Source: Pseudomonadota bacterium (GTDB lineage: Bacteria; Pseudomonadota; Gammaproteobacteria; Steroidobacterales; Steroidobacteraceae). From it: a stretch of 64,000 nt of DNA. Shown here piece after piece: positions 40,300-48,449 of the stretch; position 1 is the stretch's first letter, and every line of letters starts with the position of its first letter. The notes under the pieces are model-generated. The model ran no database searches and was not told the DNA's origin. It saw nothing but the letters and a program-made list of their open reading frames with translations. The stretch lies in assembly GCA_023433705.1 (NCBI GenBank), contig JAEYUC010000095.1, positions 1 to 64,000 of the forward strand, read 5' to 3'. Both the position numbers and the translations under genes were made by a program.

Positions 40300-41340
40300 C
40301 TAACCCCCGCGCCGTTGCGCGAATTCGATCGCGAGCCGCGTCGCGGCCACGAGACTGCCGGCATCGGCGCGGCCCGTGGCGGCGAGATCCAGCGCCGTGC
40401 CGTGATCGACCGAGGTGCGCACGATGGGCAACCCCAGCGTCACGTTCACGGCATGACCGAAACCCGCGTGTTTGAGCACGGGCAGGCCCTGGTCGTGGTA
40501 CATCGCGAGCACGACGTCGTAGTTGGACAGATGGCGCGGCACGAACACCGTGTCCGCGGGCAGGGGGCCGTCGACCAGCATGCCCCGGGCGCGCGCGCGT
40601 TCGATGGCCGGCTGGATCACGTCGCGGTCTTCCGTGCCGAGGTGCCCGCTCTCGCCGGCATGCGGATTGAGCCCGCACACCGCGATGCGCGGCCGTTCGA
40701 GACCCCACAACGCGCGCACGTCCTCGTCGAGGATGCGCAGCGTGGTGTCGAGCAGCTCCGGAGTGATCGCGTCGCCGACCGCGCGCAGCGGCAGGTGCGT
40801 CGTCGCGAGCGCGACGCGCAGCGAATCCGCGGCCAGCAGCATCACGGGGTGATCCGCGTTGGTGCGCGCGGCGAGGTACTCGGTGTGGCCGGTGAAGGGG
40901 ACACCGGCGTCGTTGATCACGCTTTTCTGCACCGGCGCCGTGACCATCGCCGCGAACTCGCCCCGCGCGGCGCCCGCGATCGCGCGATCGAGCATCGCGA
41001 GTACGTGCGGCGCGTTCGCCGGGTCGAGCTTACCCGCGACGCAGGGCGCGGCCAGCGGCACGTCGAGCACCAGCAGGTGGCCGGGCACGTGCGCGGACGG
41101 CGCGGCCTCCGGTAGATAGGCTTCGAGATGCAGGGTGAGGCCGAGCTGGCGCGCGCGTTCGGCGAGCAGCGCGCGGCTGCCGATCACGACCAGCGAGCAG
41201 GGCAGCGAGAGGCCGGCGAGCGCGAGACAGAGATCCGGGCCGATGCCCGCGGGTTCACCCGCGGTGACGGCGACGCGCTTCAGGCCCGGTTTCAGAGCTT
41301 GTACTCGACGTAGGCCTCGTCGCGCAGGCGACGCAGCCAT
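40300..41340 (-). CDS. pdxA: PdxA, 4-hydroxythreonine-4-phosphate dehydrogenase
   Basis: A 346-residue enzyme of DXP-dependent pyridoxal-phosphate synthesis. Core blocks: VTAGEPAGIGPDLCL, VTAPVQKSVINDAGVPFTGHTEYLA (metal His) and NPHAGESGHLGTED, AMYHDQGLPVLKHAGFGHAVNVTLGLP. The only good start is the ATG at 41340, preceded by GAGGAAACC; it lies 49 nt inside surA, a longer overlap than usual but no later start codon precedes the conserved VAVTAGEP. Confidence 0.95.
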   Translation of the reverse strand: MAASPARRGLRRVQALKPGLKRVAVTAGEPAGIGPDLCLALAGLSLPCSLVVIGSRALLAERARQLGLTLHLEAYLPEAAPSAHVPGHLLVLDVPLAAPCVAGKLDPANAPHVLAMLDRAIAGAARGEFAAMVTAPVQKSVINDAGVPFTGHTEYLAARTNADHPVMLLAADSLRVALATTHLPLRAVGDAITPELLDTTLRILDEDVRALWGLERPRIAVCGLNPHAGESGHLGTEDRDVIQPAIERARARGMLVDGPLPADTVFVPRHLSNYDVVLAMYHDQGLPVLKHAGFGHAVNVTLGLPIVRTSVDHGTALDLAATGRADAGSLVAATRLAIEFAQRRGG

Positions 41341-42605
41341 AGTTCGGTTTCCTCGTCCGCCTTCGATTCACGCAGCGCGATGAAGGCTCTCTGGCGGCGC
41401 TGGTCTTCGGTGCTGTCGTACTGGCGGCGACCGAGCAACTGGATGATGTGCCAGCCGAACTGTGTGCGGAACGGCTCGCTGATCTCGTCCGGCTGCAGCT
41501 GCGCGAGCTGTCGCTCGAACTCGGGTACGAAGGTGCCGGGATTCGCCCAGCCGAGATCGCCGCCCTCGGCGGCCGAGCCCGGATCCTCGGATACGACCGA
41601 AGCCACCGCGGAGAAATTCTCGCCCTTGTTCACGATGCGATCGCGGATGTTCTCGAGCTTCTGCCGGACGGTCGCGTCATCCTGCAACTCGTTCGTCTTG
41701 ATCAGGATGTGTCGTGCGTGGGTCTGGTTCACGAGGACCTGCTGACCGCCCTTCACCGCGTTGAGCTTCACGAGGTGGAATCCCGACGGGGTGCGGATGG
41801 GCTTCGTGACGTCGCCTGCCTTCATCGTGGCGATTGGCTCGGCCAGGAACGTCGGCAGCTCCGAGCCCTTGCGCACGCCCAGGGACCCGCCCTCGAGCGC
41901 GGTCTGCGAATTCGAATAAGCGACCGCGAGCCGCCCGAAGTCTTCGCCGGCGATGGCCTTCTGGTAGACCTCTTCGGCCTTGCGCGCCGCTTCGTCGAGC
42001 TCATCCGGCGTCGCGGCCTGCGGCACGGCGATCAGGATGTGCGAAACGTCGTATTCGTTCTGCTCGTCCGGACGCTTCTTCTGCCGCTCGAGGAACTGGT
42101 CGATCTCTCGCGGGCTCACGTTGATGCGCTGGATGACGTCGCGCTGGCGCAGGATCTGCATCGCGAGCTCCTTGCGGACGGACTCGCGATAACCGGCGTA
42201 GTCGATGCCCTGCGCGGCGAGCGCCTCGGGCAGGTCGGCCAGGCGGATGTCGTTGCTCTTCGCGACGTCGGTGAGCGCGTTGTTCAGCGTCTCGTCGGAG
42301 ACCTTGATGCCGGCGCGATCGGCGCGCTGCATCTGCAGTTCCTGCAGGATGAGCCGGTCGAGCACCTGCCGCCGCAGCACGTTCGTCGGCGGCAGCTCGA
42401 GGTTCTGGCCGCGCAGCCGCTCGGTGATGAGGATCATCTGTTCGTCGAGCTCGCTGGTGAGCACCACGCCTTCATTGACGGTTGCCGCCACGCGGTCGAG
42501 CAACACGCCGGAGGAGCTCGCCTCGCGGGTCTGCGCGTGGGCGGTGGAGAAGGCCAGGGAAACGAGCGCGAGCATGAAGCCGCGCGAAAAAGCCTTTCGA
42601 ATCAT
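41292..42605 (-). CDS. surA: SurA, periplasmic chaperone/isomerase
   Basis: A 437-residue exported chaperone for outer-membrane proteins. The signal peptide is MIRKAFSRGFMLALVSLAFS followed by TAHAQ. An N-terminal chaperone domain (LLDRVAATVNEGVVLTSELDEQM) is followed by two parvulin domains, at YDVSHILIAVPQ and THARHILIKTNE. It is part of the lptD-surA-pdxA block and starts 12 nt after the lptD stop. Confidence 0.97.
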   Translation of the reverse strand: MIRKAFSRGFMLALVSLAFSTAHAQTREASSSGVLLDRVAATVNEGVVLTSELDEQMILITERLRGQNLELPPTNVLRRQVLDRLILQELQMQRADRAGIKVSDETLNNALTDVAKSNDIRLADLPEALAAQGIDYAGYRESVRKELAMQILRQRDVIQRINVSPREIDQFLERQKKRPDEQNEYDVSHILIAVPQAATPDELDEAARKAEEVYQKAIAGEDFGRLAVAYSNSQTALEGGSLGVRKGSELPTFLAEPIATMKAGDVTKPIRTPSGFHLVKLNAVKGGQQVLVNQTHARHILIKTNELQDDATVRQKLENIRDRIVNKGENFSAVASVVSEDPGSAAEGGDLGWANPGTFVPEFERQLAQLQPDEISEPFRTQFGWHIIQLLGRRQYDSTEDQRRQRAFIALRESKADEETELWLRRLRDEAYVEYKL

Positions 42606-42616
42606 GGAGTTGTTTT

Positions 42617-44845
42617 TCACCGGGCGGAAGTTTCCGGCGAGTATCCTCGAATTGCACGTTCCAGGAAAGCGTCGGCTGGGGTTCCGACACTGGCCAATCC
42701 CTTCAGTTCCAGCTGGATGAAGAAGGCGGTCTCGCGCTCGCCATCGCGGTTCGAGATGAACCGCCGCGCCACGGCGCGCAGGGCGTAGCAGCAGGCCTTG
42801 TACTCGAAGCCCGCGAACTGATCGAGTGTGTCCCGATCCCGCAGGCTGTACACCCAGCGTCCGTAGGCATTCCAGCGGTCGCCGATGGGCCACGCCGTGG
42901 ACACATCGACCTGTTCGATGCGGTCGCGCTGCGCGCGATAGCCGAGGTTCACCACGCGGTCGTCGCCCGGGCGGTACTGCAGGCGGAATTGCGAGCGTTC
43001 GCTGCGATCCTCTTCGGGATTCCACTGGATGCCCGCTTCGAGGTTCCAGTTCTTGTAGGCGGTCAGCGAGAGCTGCGCGATGAAGTCGGAGGTGTCGCGC
43101 GCGCTCGGCGTCTCGGTGGGCAGCACGACGCGCGGGCGGTCGAAGTAGTAGACCTGACCGATGCTGGCCGCGACGTACTGCGCGCCGGACTCCGCATCGA
43201 ACAGGCGGCTCGTGAGGCCGAACGCGATCTGGTTCGCGTCGTTGACCCGATCCGCGCCGACGTAGCGGTTGTTGCGGTAGAGCTGCACGAGATTGAGATC
43301 CGGAAGTCCGGTGTCGAACAGCGGCAGTTCGGACTGGTCGCGGTACGGGGTGTACAGGTACAGCGCGCGCGGCTCGAGAGTCATGCGCCGCTGGCCGTGC
43401 GAGCCGGAGGCGCGCTCGAATACGAGGCCGGCGTCGAGGGAAGCGAACGGCAGCGAGCGTGTGGGTGCGTCGTCGGTACCGGGTTCCTGGTCCTTCAGGT
43501 CGTACTGCGTGTAGCGGTAGCCGGCCGAAGGCCGCACGAAGAATCCCGCGCCCGACCAGTCGAATCCCGCACGCGGCGCCACGTCGAGACGCCAACCGGT
43601 GACGCCGACGTTGCGCTCGAAATTGACGAGCTCCGCGTCGAAGCCGTAGTCGATGGCGCCCAGACCCAGGTTCCAGTCGCCCGAGGCGAGAACGCGCGGA
43701 GCCCGCGTGTACGGCCGGTCGAGCGGATCCAGGTCGTCGTCGATGGTCTGGAAATCCTGGATCTGACCGCGCACGTTCAGGTGCTCGTCGCGATAGATGA
43801 ACTCCGCGAGCCGCTCGGCGAACGGAATGCTGGTGCCGTCGGGGCCGCGCGCGAAGTCCTCGAAATACTGGGTGTCGCTAACGTCGGTCGCGTCGACGCG
43901 GAAGCGCCAGTCGCCCGGCAGCTCGGCGACGTGTTCGAGGTAGAGGCGCGAGCGGTCCTCGTCGGCGAACTCGTCGTCGCCGGGTAGATAGTTGAACTCG
44001 AACCGGCCGCGCTGACGGTCCGTCAGGTAACGCAGCTCGCCGGCGAAATCCACGCCGCGCTTGGAGTAGTAGATGGGCTGCGCGGTGAAATCGACGTTCG
44101 GCCGGATGTTCCAGTAGTAAGGCACCTCGAGCATCGCGCCGTTGCGCGAGGAGCCGCCGATGTTCGGGAACAGGAAGCCGCTCTTGCGCTGCGAGCCGAT
44201 CGGGAACGTCATCCAGGGCAGGTAGACGATCGGCACGTTCTTGAACCGCACGCTGGTCCCGCGGCCTACACCATTACGCGAACGGGTATCGAGCTCGATG
44301 CTGCGCGCGCGCATCTGCCAGGACATGTCGTCCATCGGGCAGGTCGTGAACGACACCTCGTCGAGCGTCACCTTGCCGGTCGCGTCCATCTGCAGCGAGC
44401 GCGCCGCGCCGCGCGCGTTGCGTTCCGGCAGTTCGAACTCGGCGCCTTCGAACTGCGCGCCGAGCACCGCGGAGTAGCTGCCGCTGTTGCCGCGCACCCT
44501 GAACATCGGATCGATGAACTCGACGCCGCCCTCGAGCTTCGCGCGCTGGTTCTCGGTGTCGTATTCGAGATGATCGGCGCGGATGACACGGTTGCCCTGG
44601 CGCATTTCGACGTTGCCGGACAACACCGCGTTACCGTTGAGGTTGTACTCGACCCGGTCGCCGTCGATCGTGGCCTTCGAATCCCGGGGATCCGGTTCGG
44701 TCTCGGGTTCCTCGGTCCCGGATGGGACCGTCGCGACGGCGGGTTGCGGACAGGTGGATTCGTCGGCGAGCGCGCGGGGCATCGCCACGAGCAATGTCAG
44801 TCCGAGGCCGATGCATCCGGCCATTGTCGAGGTCACCCGCGCCAT
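42617..44845 (-). CDS. lptD: LptD, LPS outer-membrane translocon
   Basis: A 742-residue beta-barrel protein that inserts LPS in the outer membrane with LptE. A signal peptide ends near RALAD; an OstA/jelly-roll domain (ATIDGDRVEYNLNGNAVLSGNVEMRQG) precedes the barrel. The four conserved cysteines of the LptD disulfides are present: Cys32, Cys169 and the pair Cys685/Cys686 (KACCYALR). The start codon is only 24 bp from the divergent amgK start. Confidence 0.96.
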   Translation of the reverse strand: MARVTSTMAGCIGLGLTLLVAMPRALADESTCPQPAVATVPSGTEEPETEPDPRDSKATIDGDRVEYNLNGNAVLSGNVEMRQGNRVIRADHLEYDTENQRAKLEGGVEFIDPMFRVRGNSGSYSAVLGAQFEGAEFELPERNARGAARSLQMDATGKVTLDEVSFTTCPMDDMSWQMRARSIELDTRSRNGVGRGTSVRFKNVPIVYLPWMTFPIGSQRKSGFLFPNIGGSSRNGAMLEVPYYWNIRPNVDFTAQPIYYSKRGVDFAGELRYLTDRQRGRFEFNYLPGDDEFADEDRSRLYLEHVAELPGDWRFRVDATDVSDTQYFEDFARGPDGTSIPFAERLAEFIYRDEHLNVRGQIQDFQTIDDDLDPLDRPYTRAPRVLASGDWNLGLGAIDYGFDAELVNFERNVGVTGWRLDVAPRAGFDWSGAGFFVRPSAGYRYTQYDLKDQEPGTDDAPTRSLPFASLDAGLVFERASGSHGQRRMTLEPRALYLYTPYRDQSELPLFDTGLPDLNLVQLYRNNRYVGADRVNDANQIAFGLTSRLFDAESGAQYVAASIGQVYYFDRPRVVLPTETPSARDTSDFIAQLSLTAYKNWNLEAGIQWNPEEDRSERSQFRLQYRPGDDRVVNLGYRAQRDRIEQVDVSTAWPIGDRWNAYGRWVYSLRDRDTLDQFAGFEYKACCYALRAVARRFISNRDGERETAFFIQLELKGLASVGTPADAFLERAIRGYSPETSAR

Positions 44846-44855
44846 GTGCCCGCAC

Positions 44856-44861
44856 TATACT
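44856..44861 (+). promoter_or_regulatory. -10-like box 8 nt before amgK ATG
   Basis: TATACT lies in the 24-nt gap between the divergent lptD and amgK start codons, eight bases before the amgK ATG, with no SD. Confidence 0.4.
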
Positions 44862-44869
44862 TATATCGA

Positions 44870-46309
44870 ATGCCCAATAACGACCTGCCCAACAACGACG
44901 CACGGCTTGCACTGATCGGCTCCTGGTTGACCCGCGACCTCGGGTGGCGCATTGGGCGGATAACCGTCGCATCCGCCGACGCCAGTTTCAGACGTTACTT
45001 CCGGGTCTCGCGCGGCGATGTCGACCCGGCTGCGTGGGCGCCGCAGGCCGACACGCTGATCGTCATGGACGCGCCTCCCGGCAAGGAGGACGTCGCGCCC
45101 TATCTGAAGGTGACCGGGCTGCTCGAACAGGCCGGCGCGCACGTGCCGCACGTACACGCCGCCGACGTGAAACGCGGACTGGTCGTCATGGAGGACCTCG
45201 GCTCGACCCAGTACCTGTCGCTGCTCAAGACCGGCCGCGGCGTCGACAAACTGTACGGCGACGCACTGACCACCCTGGCTAACATCCAGGTGCGCGGACT
45301 GCGCGCGGCGCAGGCGCTCGATCCCTACGACCGCGCGCCGCTCGAGCGCGAGCTCAACCTGTTTCCGGAATGGTTCCTCGGCAAACATCTCGGGCTCGAT
45401 CTCACACCCGAGGAGCGCGCGCTCATCACGGTCACGTTCGAATTCCTGATCAACGAGGCGTTGCTGCAGCCGCAGGTGTTCGTCCATCGCGATTACCACT
45501 CGCGCAACCTCATGGTCCTGCCGAACGAGAACCAGGGGGGGCCGGGTGTCATCGATTTCCAGGACGCGCTGCGCGGACCGATCGGCTACGACCTCGTCTC
45601 GCTGCTCAAGGATTGCTACATCAGCTGGTCGCGCGAGCGCGTGGAACGCTGGGTGCGTGGTTACCGGCGCGTACTCGGCAATCTCGGCGCGAACGTCGGC
45701 GACAGCGAATACCAGTTCATGCGCTGGTTCGATGCCATCGGCGTGCAGCGGCACATCAAGGTGCTCGGCATCTTCTGCAGGCTCTGGTACCGCGACGGCA
45801 AGGCGGGTTATCTCGCCGATCTGCCGCTGACTTTCGAATACGTGCGCGACGCGTGCCGCCGGTATCCCGAGCTCGTCGAGTTCGGCCGCTGGCTCGACTG
45901 GCGCATCGCGCCGCTGCTCGAGCCCGCGAACCTGCGCGAACAGGCGCGCGCGATCAGGCTGGCCGCGGAGGCGGCGTCGCGGCCGAAGCGCAAGAAGGCG
46001 AAGAAGGCGAAGAAGGCCGGGAAGACTGCGCGACGCGCGAAGACCCCGCGTAGTGTGAAGGTCGCGCGGCGTTCGAAAGTCACGCGTCGCTCCAGTGCCG
46101 CGCAGCGCTCGAAGGCCGTGCGCCGGGCAAAGGTTTCGCGAAGGACGAAGGTAGTTCGACGCGCCAAGGTCGCCGGTCGGGCTACGGTCGCGCGGCGCGC
46201 GAAGAGCGTGTCCTCGCGCAAGCGCGTGGTCGTGAAAAAGAAAGCCGCGCGGCGCCTCACGAAGTCGCGCGCGAAATCGCGCCGGCCGTCGCCGCGCAAA
46301 CCGAAGTGA
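44870..46309 (+). CDS. amgK: AmgK, MurNAc/GlcNAc anomeric kinase with a histone-like tail
   Basis: A 479-residue APH-fold sugar kinase. The kinase domain (1 to about 345) has DASFRRYFRV, VHRDYHSRNLMVL (catalytic loop) and GVIDFQDA (metal Asp). Position beside murU and divergent from lptD, as in Pseudomonas, supports AmgK, which phosphorylates MurNAc at C1 in the salvage route bypassing de novo UDP-MurNAc. Residues 372-479 are an extra tail almost wholly Lys/Arg/Ala/Ser/Thr/Val, resembling histone H1-like proteins and absent from known AmgK (about 340 residues). Confidence 0.92.
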   Translation: MPNNDLPNNDARLALIGSWLTRDLGWRIGRITVASADASFRRYFRVSRGDVDPAAWAPQADTLIVMDAPPGKEDVAPYLKVTGLLEQAGAHVPHVHAADVKRGLVVMEDLGSTQYLSLLKTGRGVDKLYGDALTTLANIQVRGLRAAQALDPYDRAPLERELNLFPEWFLGKHLGLDLTPEERALITVTFEFLINEALLQPQVFVHRDYHSRNLMVLPNENQGGPGVIDFQDALRGPIGYDLVSLLKDCYISWSRERVERWVRGYRRVLGNLGANVGDSEYQFMRWFDAIGVQRHIKVLGIFCRLWYRDGKAGYLADLPLTFEYVRDACRRYPELVEFGRWLDWRIAPLLEPANLREQARAIRLAAEAASRPKRKKAKKAKKAGKTARRAKTPRSVKVARRSKVTRRSSAAQRSKAVRRAKVSRRTKVVRRAKVAGRATVARRAKSVSSRKRVVVKKKAARRLTKSRAKSRRPSPRKPK

Positions 46310-46319
46310 AGGTCTCCAA

Positions 46320-46985
46320 GTGAAGGCGATGGTCCTCGCCGCGGGACGCGGCGAGCGCATGCGTCCGCTGACGGACAAGGAACCGAAGCCGCTGCTGCGC
46401 GTCGGCGGCAAACGCCTGATCGAATATCACCTCGAACGCCTCGTGGCGGGCGGATTCCGGCAGGTCGTGATCAACACCGGCTGGCTCGGCGACATGCTCG
46501 AACCGGTGCTCGGCGACGGCTCGCGACTGGGTCTTTCCATAACCTACAGTCACGAACGGCCGGAGCCGCTCGAGACGGGCGGCGGCATTTTTCATGCGTT
46601 GCCGCTGCTCGGAAACGCGCCGTTCCTGCTCGTGAACGGCGATGTCTGGTCGGACATCGATTTCGGCGCGTTGCGCCGGGATCCGCCGGAAGGCTCGTTC
46701 GCGCACCTGGTGTTCGTGCCGAATCCGCCGCAGCACGCGCGTGGGGATTTCGTGCTGGAAAATGGACGTGTGTCCGACCGTGACGGCATCCGCTACACGT
46801 ATGCTGGCGTCGGCATCTATCGACCCGAGTTCTTCGCAGGCTGCCAGCCGGGCAAGTTTCCGCTGCTGCCGCTGCTGCGCTCCGCCATCGCGCGCGGCGC
46901 GCTCACCGGCGAACTGCACACGGGTCGCTGGTACGACATCGGTACACCGGAGCGTCTCGCGGCGCTCGATGCGCAATTGTCGTAA
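46320..46985 (+). CDS. murU: MurU, MurNAc-1-phosphate uridylyltransferase
   Basis: A 221-residue nucleotidyltransferase starting with GTG at 46320 after GAAGGTCTCCAA. The signature is MVLAAGRGERMRPLTDKEPKPLLRVGGKRLIEYHLERL, with VNGDVWSDIDF as the metal-binding NGD motif. It couples UMP to MurNAc-1-phosphate from AmgK, giving UDP-MurNAc. It follows amgK by 10 nt. Confidence 0.94.
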   Translation: MKAMVLAAGRGERMRPLTDKEPKPLLRVGGKRLIEYHLERLVAGGFRQVVINTGWLGDMLEPVLGDGSRLGLSITYSHERPEPLETGGGIFHALPLLGNAPFLLVNGDVWSDIDFGALRRDPPEGSFAHLVFVPNPPQHARGDFVLENGRVSDRDGIRYTYAGVGIYRPEFFAGCQPGKFPLLPLLRSAIARGALTGELHTGRWYDIGTPERLAALDAQLS

Positions 46986-47011
46986 ACGACATTTACAGGG
47001 AGAAAAACCGA

Positions 47012-48439
47012 ATGAAGAAGTTGGTCGCCGCGGCCGCGGTGCTCGTGGCCTTGCTCGTCTTCGCGCCGTGGGGCTTCGGCAAGCTTGCCGAACGGCACAT
47101 CAACGGCGGACTCGACCGCGCGCTCGACCAGGTGCCGTACTTCACGGTCGTCGACCGCAGGTACACGCCGGGCTGGTTCAGCTCGGAGCAGGTCCTGACG
47201 TTCGAGCTGAGCAACCCGTGGAAGAAGTTGATGCAGGAAGCGATGGCCGATTCGGGGGATTCGGGGACAGATTTATTTGATGACGATAACGGCGAGTCAT
47301 CGGCGGAAAATAAATCTGTCCCCGATTCGCGTGTCACGGTGCGCAACACGATCCAGCACGGCCCCGTCCTGTGGCCGTTCGGCTTCGGCGCGGCGCGCGT
47401 GAAGACCGAGATCGTGTGGAGCGACGAGGCGCGGGAGAGCCTGGTGCGCCTCTTCGGAGACGACGAGCCTTTCCGCGTCGTGAGCCGTGTCGGATTCCTG
47501 GGCGGCGGCTCGACGACGTTCTCGAGCGCGAAGCGCACGATCAAGCCCGAGAAGGGCGACGAGATCTCCTGGGACGACCTGGAGTTCACCGTCCACTACT
47601 CGCGCGACGCATCGAAGTTGTCCTTCGATGGCCAGTGGCCGCGCTTCGAGGTCCGTTCGAAGGACGGCGGCCATTTACTGATGCGCGACCTCGAAGCCGA
47701 AGGTTCCGGCGATCGGATCCTCGGCGATCTCTACGACAGCAAAGCCGAAATCGAGATCGATTCGATCCGCGTGGTCGACACGCAAGGCGAGACCTTCGAG
47801 GCGAAAAACATCGAGTACCTGGTCGACTCCAGTCACAAGGGGGACTTCGTTGACGTTTCCGCCAAGTTCGGCGCGGGCCCGGTGACGGCGAAGCAGCTGA
47901 CGATGACCGAGCTGCACTACGACGTCTCGTTGCGACACCTGCACGCGGCAAGCTTCGACGCGCTGATGAAGGCGGTCAAACAGTCCTATGCGAGAGCGTC
48001 CGACGAGACCACCGAGACCTCGCTCGGAATGACCGATGAGGAAAAGCAGACCTTCTTCGCCTTGTTGAATCACGACCCCGAATTCGCGATCGATCGCATA
48101 GGCTTCGCCACCAAGGCCGGCGACGGTGTCATCAAGGGCGTGCTGCGATTGAACGGTGCGACCGAGGCCGACTTCGCGATGGGCGCGCTGAGCCTGATCG
48201 GCAAGTTGGAAGCCGAGTTCGACATCGACTTTTCGGAGGCGCTGATCAAGGAGCTCGGTGGCGGCGAGACGGGGCCGGTGGACATGGTCGTGAGCGAGGG
48301 CTACGCGGTGCGCAAGGAAGGCCGGATCACGAGCCGTATCGAATTCAAGGCGGGCGAACTCAAGATCAACGGGAAAGTTCAGGAAATTCCGGGATTTGGG
48401 CCGCCTCCGGCCCACGAGGTGGGCGCGGGGGTAGAATAA
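47012..48439 (+). CDS. YdgA-like DUF945 protein with an in-frame repeat insertion
   Basis: A 475-residue protein with an N-terminal membrane segment (KKLVAAAAVLVALLVFAPWG) and the DUF945 pattern HINGGLDRALDQVPYFTVVDRRYTPGWFSSEQVLTFEL, VTVRNTIQHGPVLWPFGFGAARV. The family is periplasmic-facing and of unknown function. Residues about 83-106 (DSGTDLFDDDNGESSAENKS then VPDS) come from a palindromic repeat element inserted in frame between two conserved blocks, so the open frame survived. It is preceded by GGGAGAAAAACCG. Confidence 0.88.
   Translation: MKKLVAAAAVLVALLVFAPWGFGKLAERHINGGLDRALDQVPYFTVVDRRYTPGWFSSEQVLTFELSNPWKKLMQEAMADSGDSGTDLFDDDNGESSAENKSVPDSRVTVRNTIQHGPVLWPFGFGAARVKTEIVWSDEARESLVRLFGDDEPFRVVSRVGFLGGGSTTFSSAKRTIKPEKGDEISWDDLEFTVHYSRDASKLSFDGQWPRFEVRSKDGGHLLMRDLEAEGSGDRILGDLYDSKAEIEIDSIRVVDTQGETFEAKNIEYLVDSSHKGDFVDVSAKFGAGPVTAKQLTMTELHYDVSLRHLHAASFDALMKAVKQSYARASDETTETSLGMTDEEKQTFFALLNHDPEFAIDRIGFATKAGDGVIKGVLRLNGATEADFAMGALSLIGKLEAEFDIDFSEALIKELGGGETGPVDMVVSEGYAVRKEGRITSRIEFKAGELKINGKVQEIPGFGPPPAHEVGAGVE
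47261..47325 (+). repeat. REP-like palindrome inside the DUF945 gene
   Basis: Perfect 18-bp arms TCGGGGACAGATTTATTT (47261-47278) and its complement (47308-47325), with an inner GATGAC/GTCATC pair (47279-47284, 47296-47301). GATTCG flanks both sides. It keeps the frame through the gene. Its head GGGGACAGA is shared with the repeats at 15581 and 16738. Confidence 0.85.
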
Positions 48440-48449
48440 CGGCCTACCC

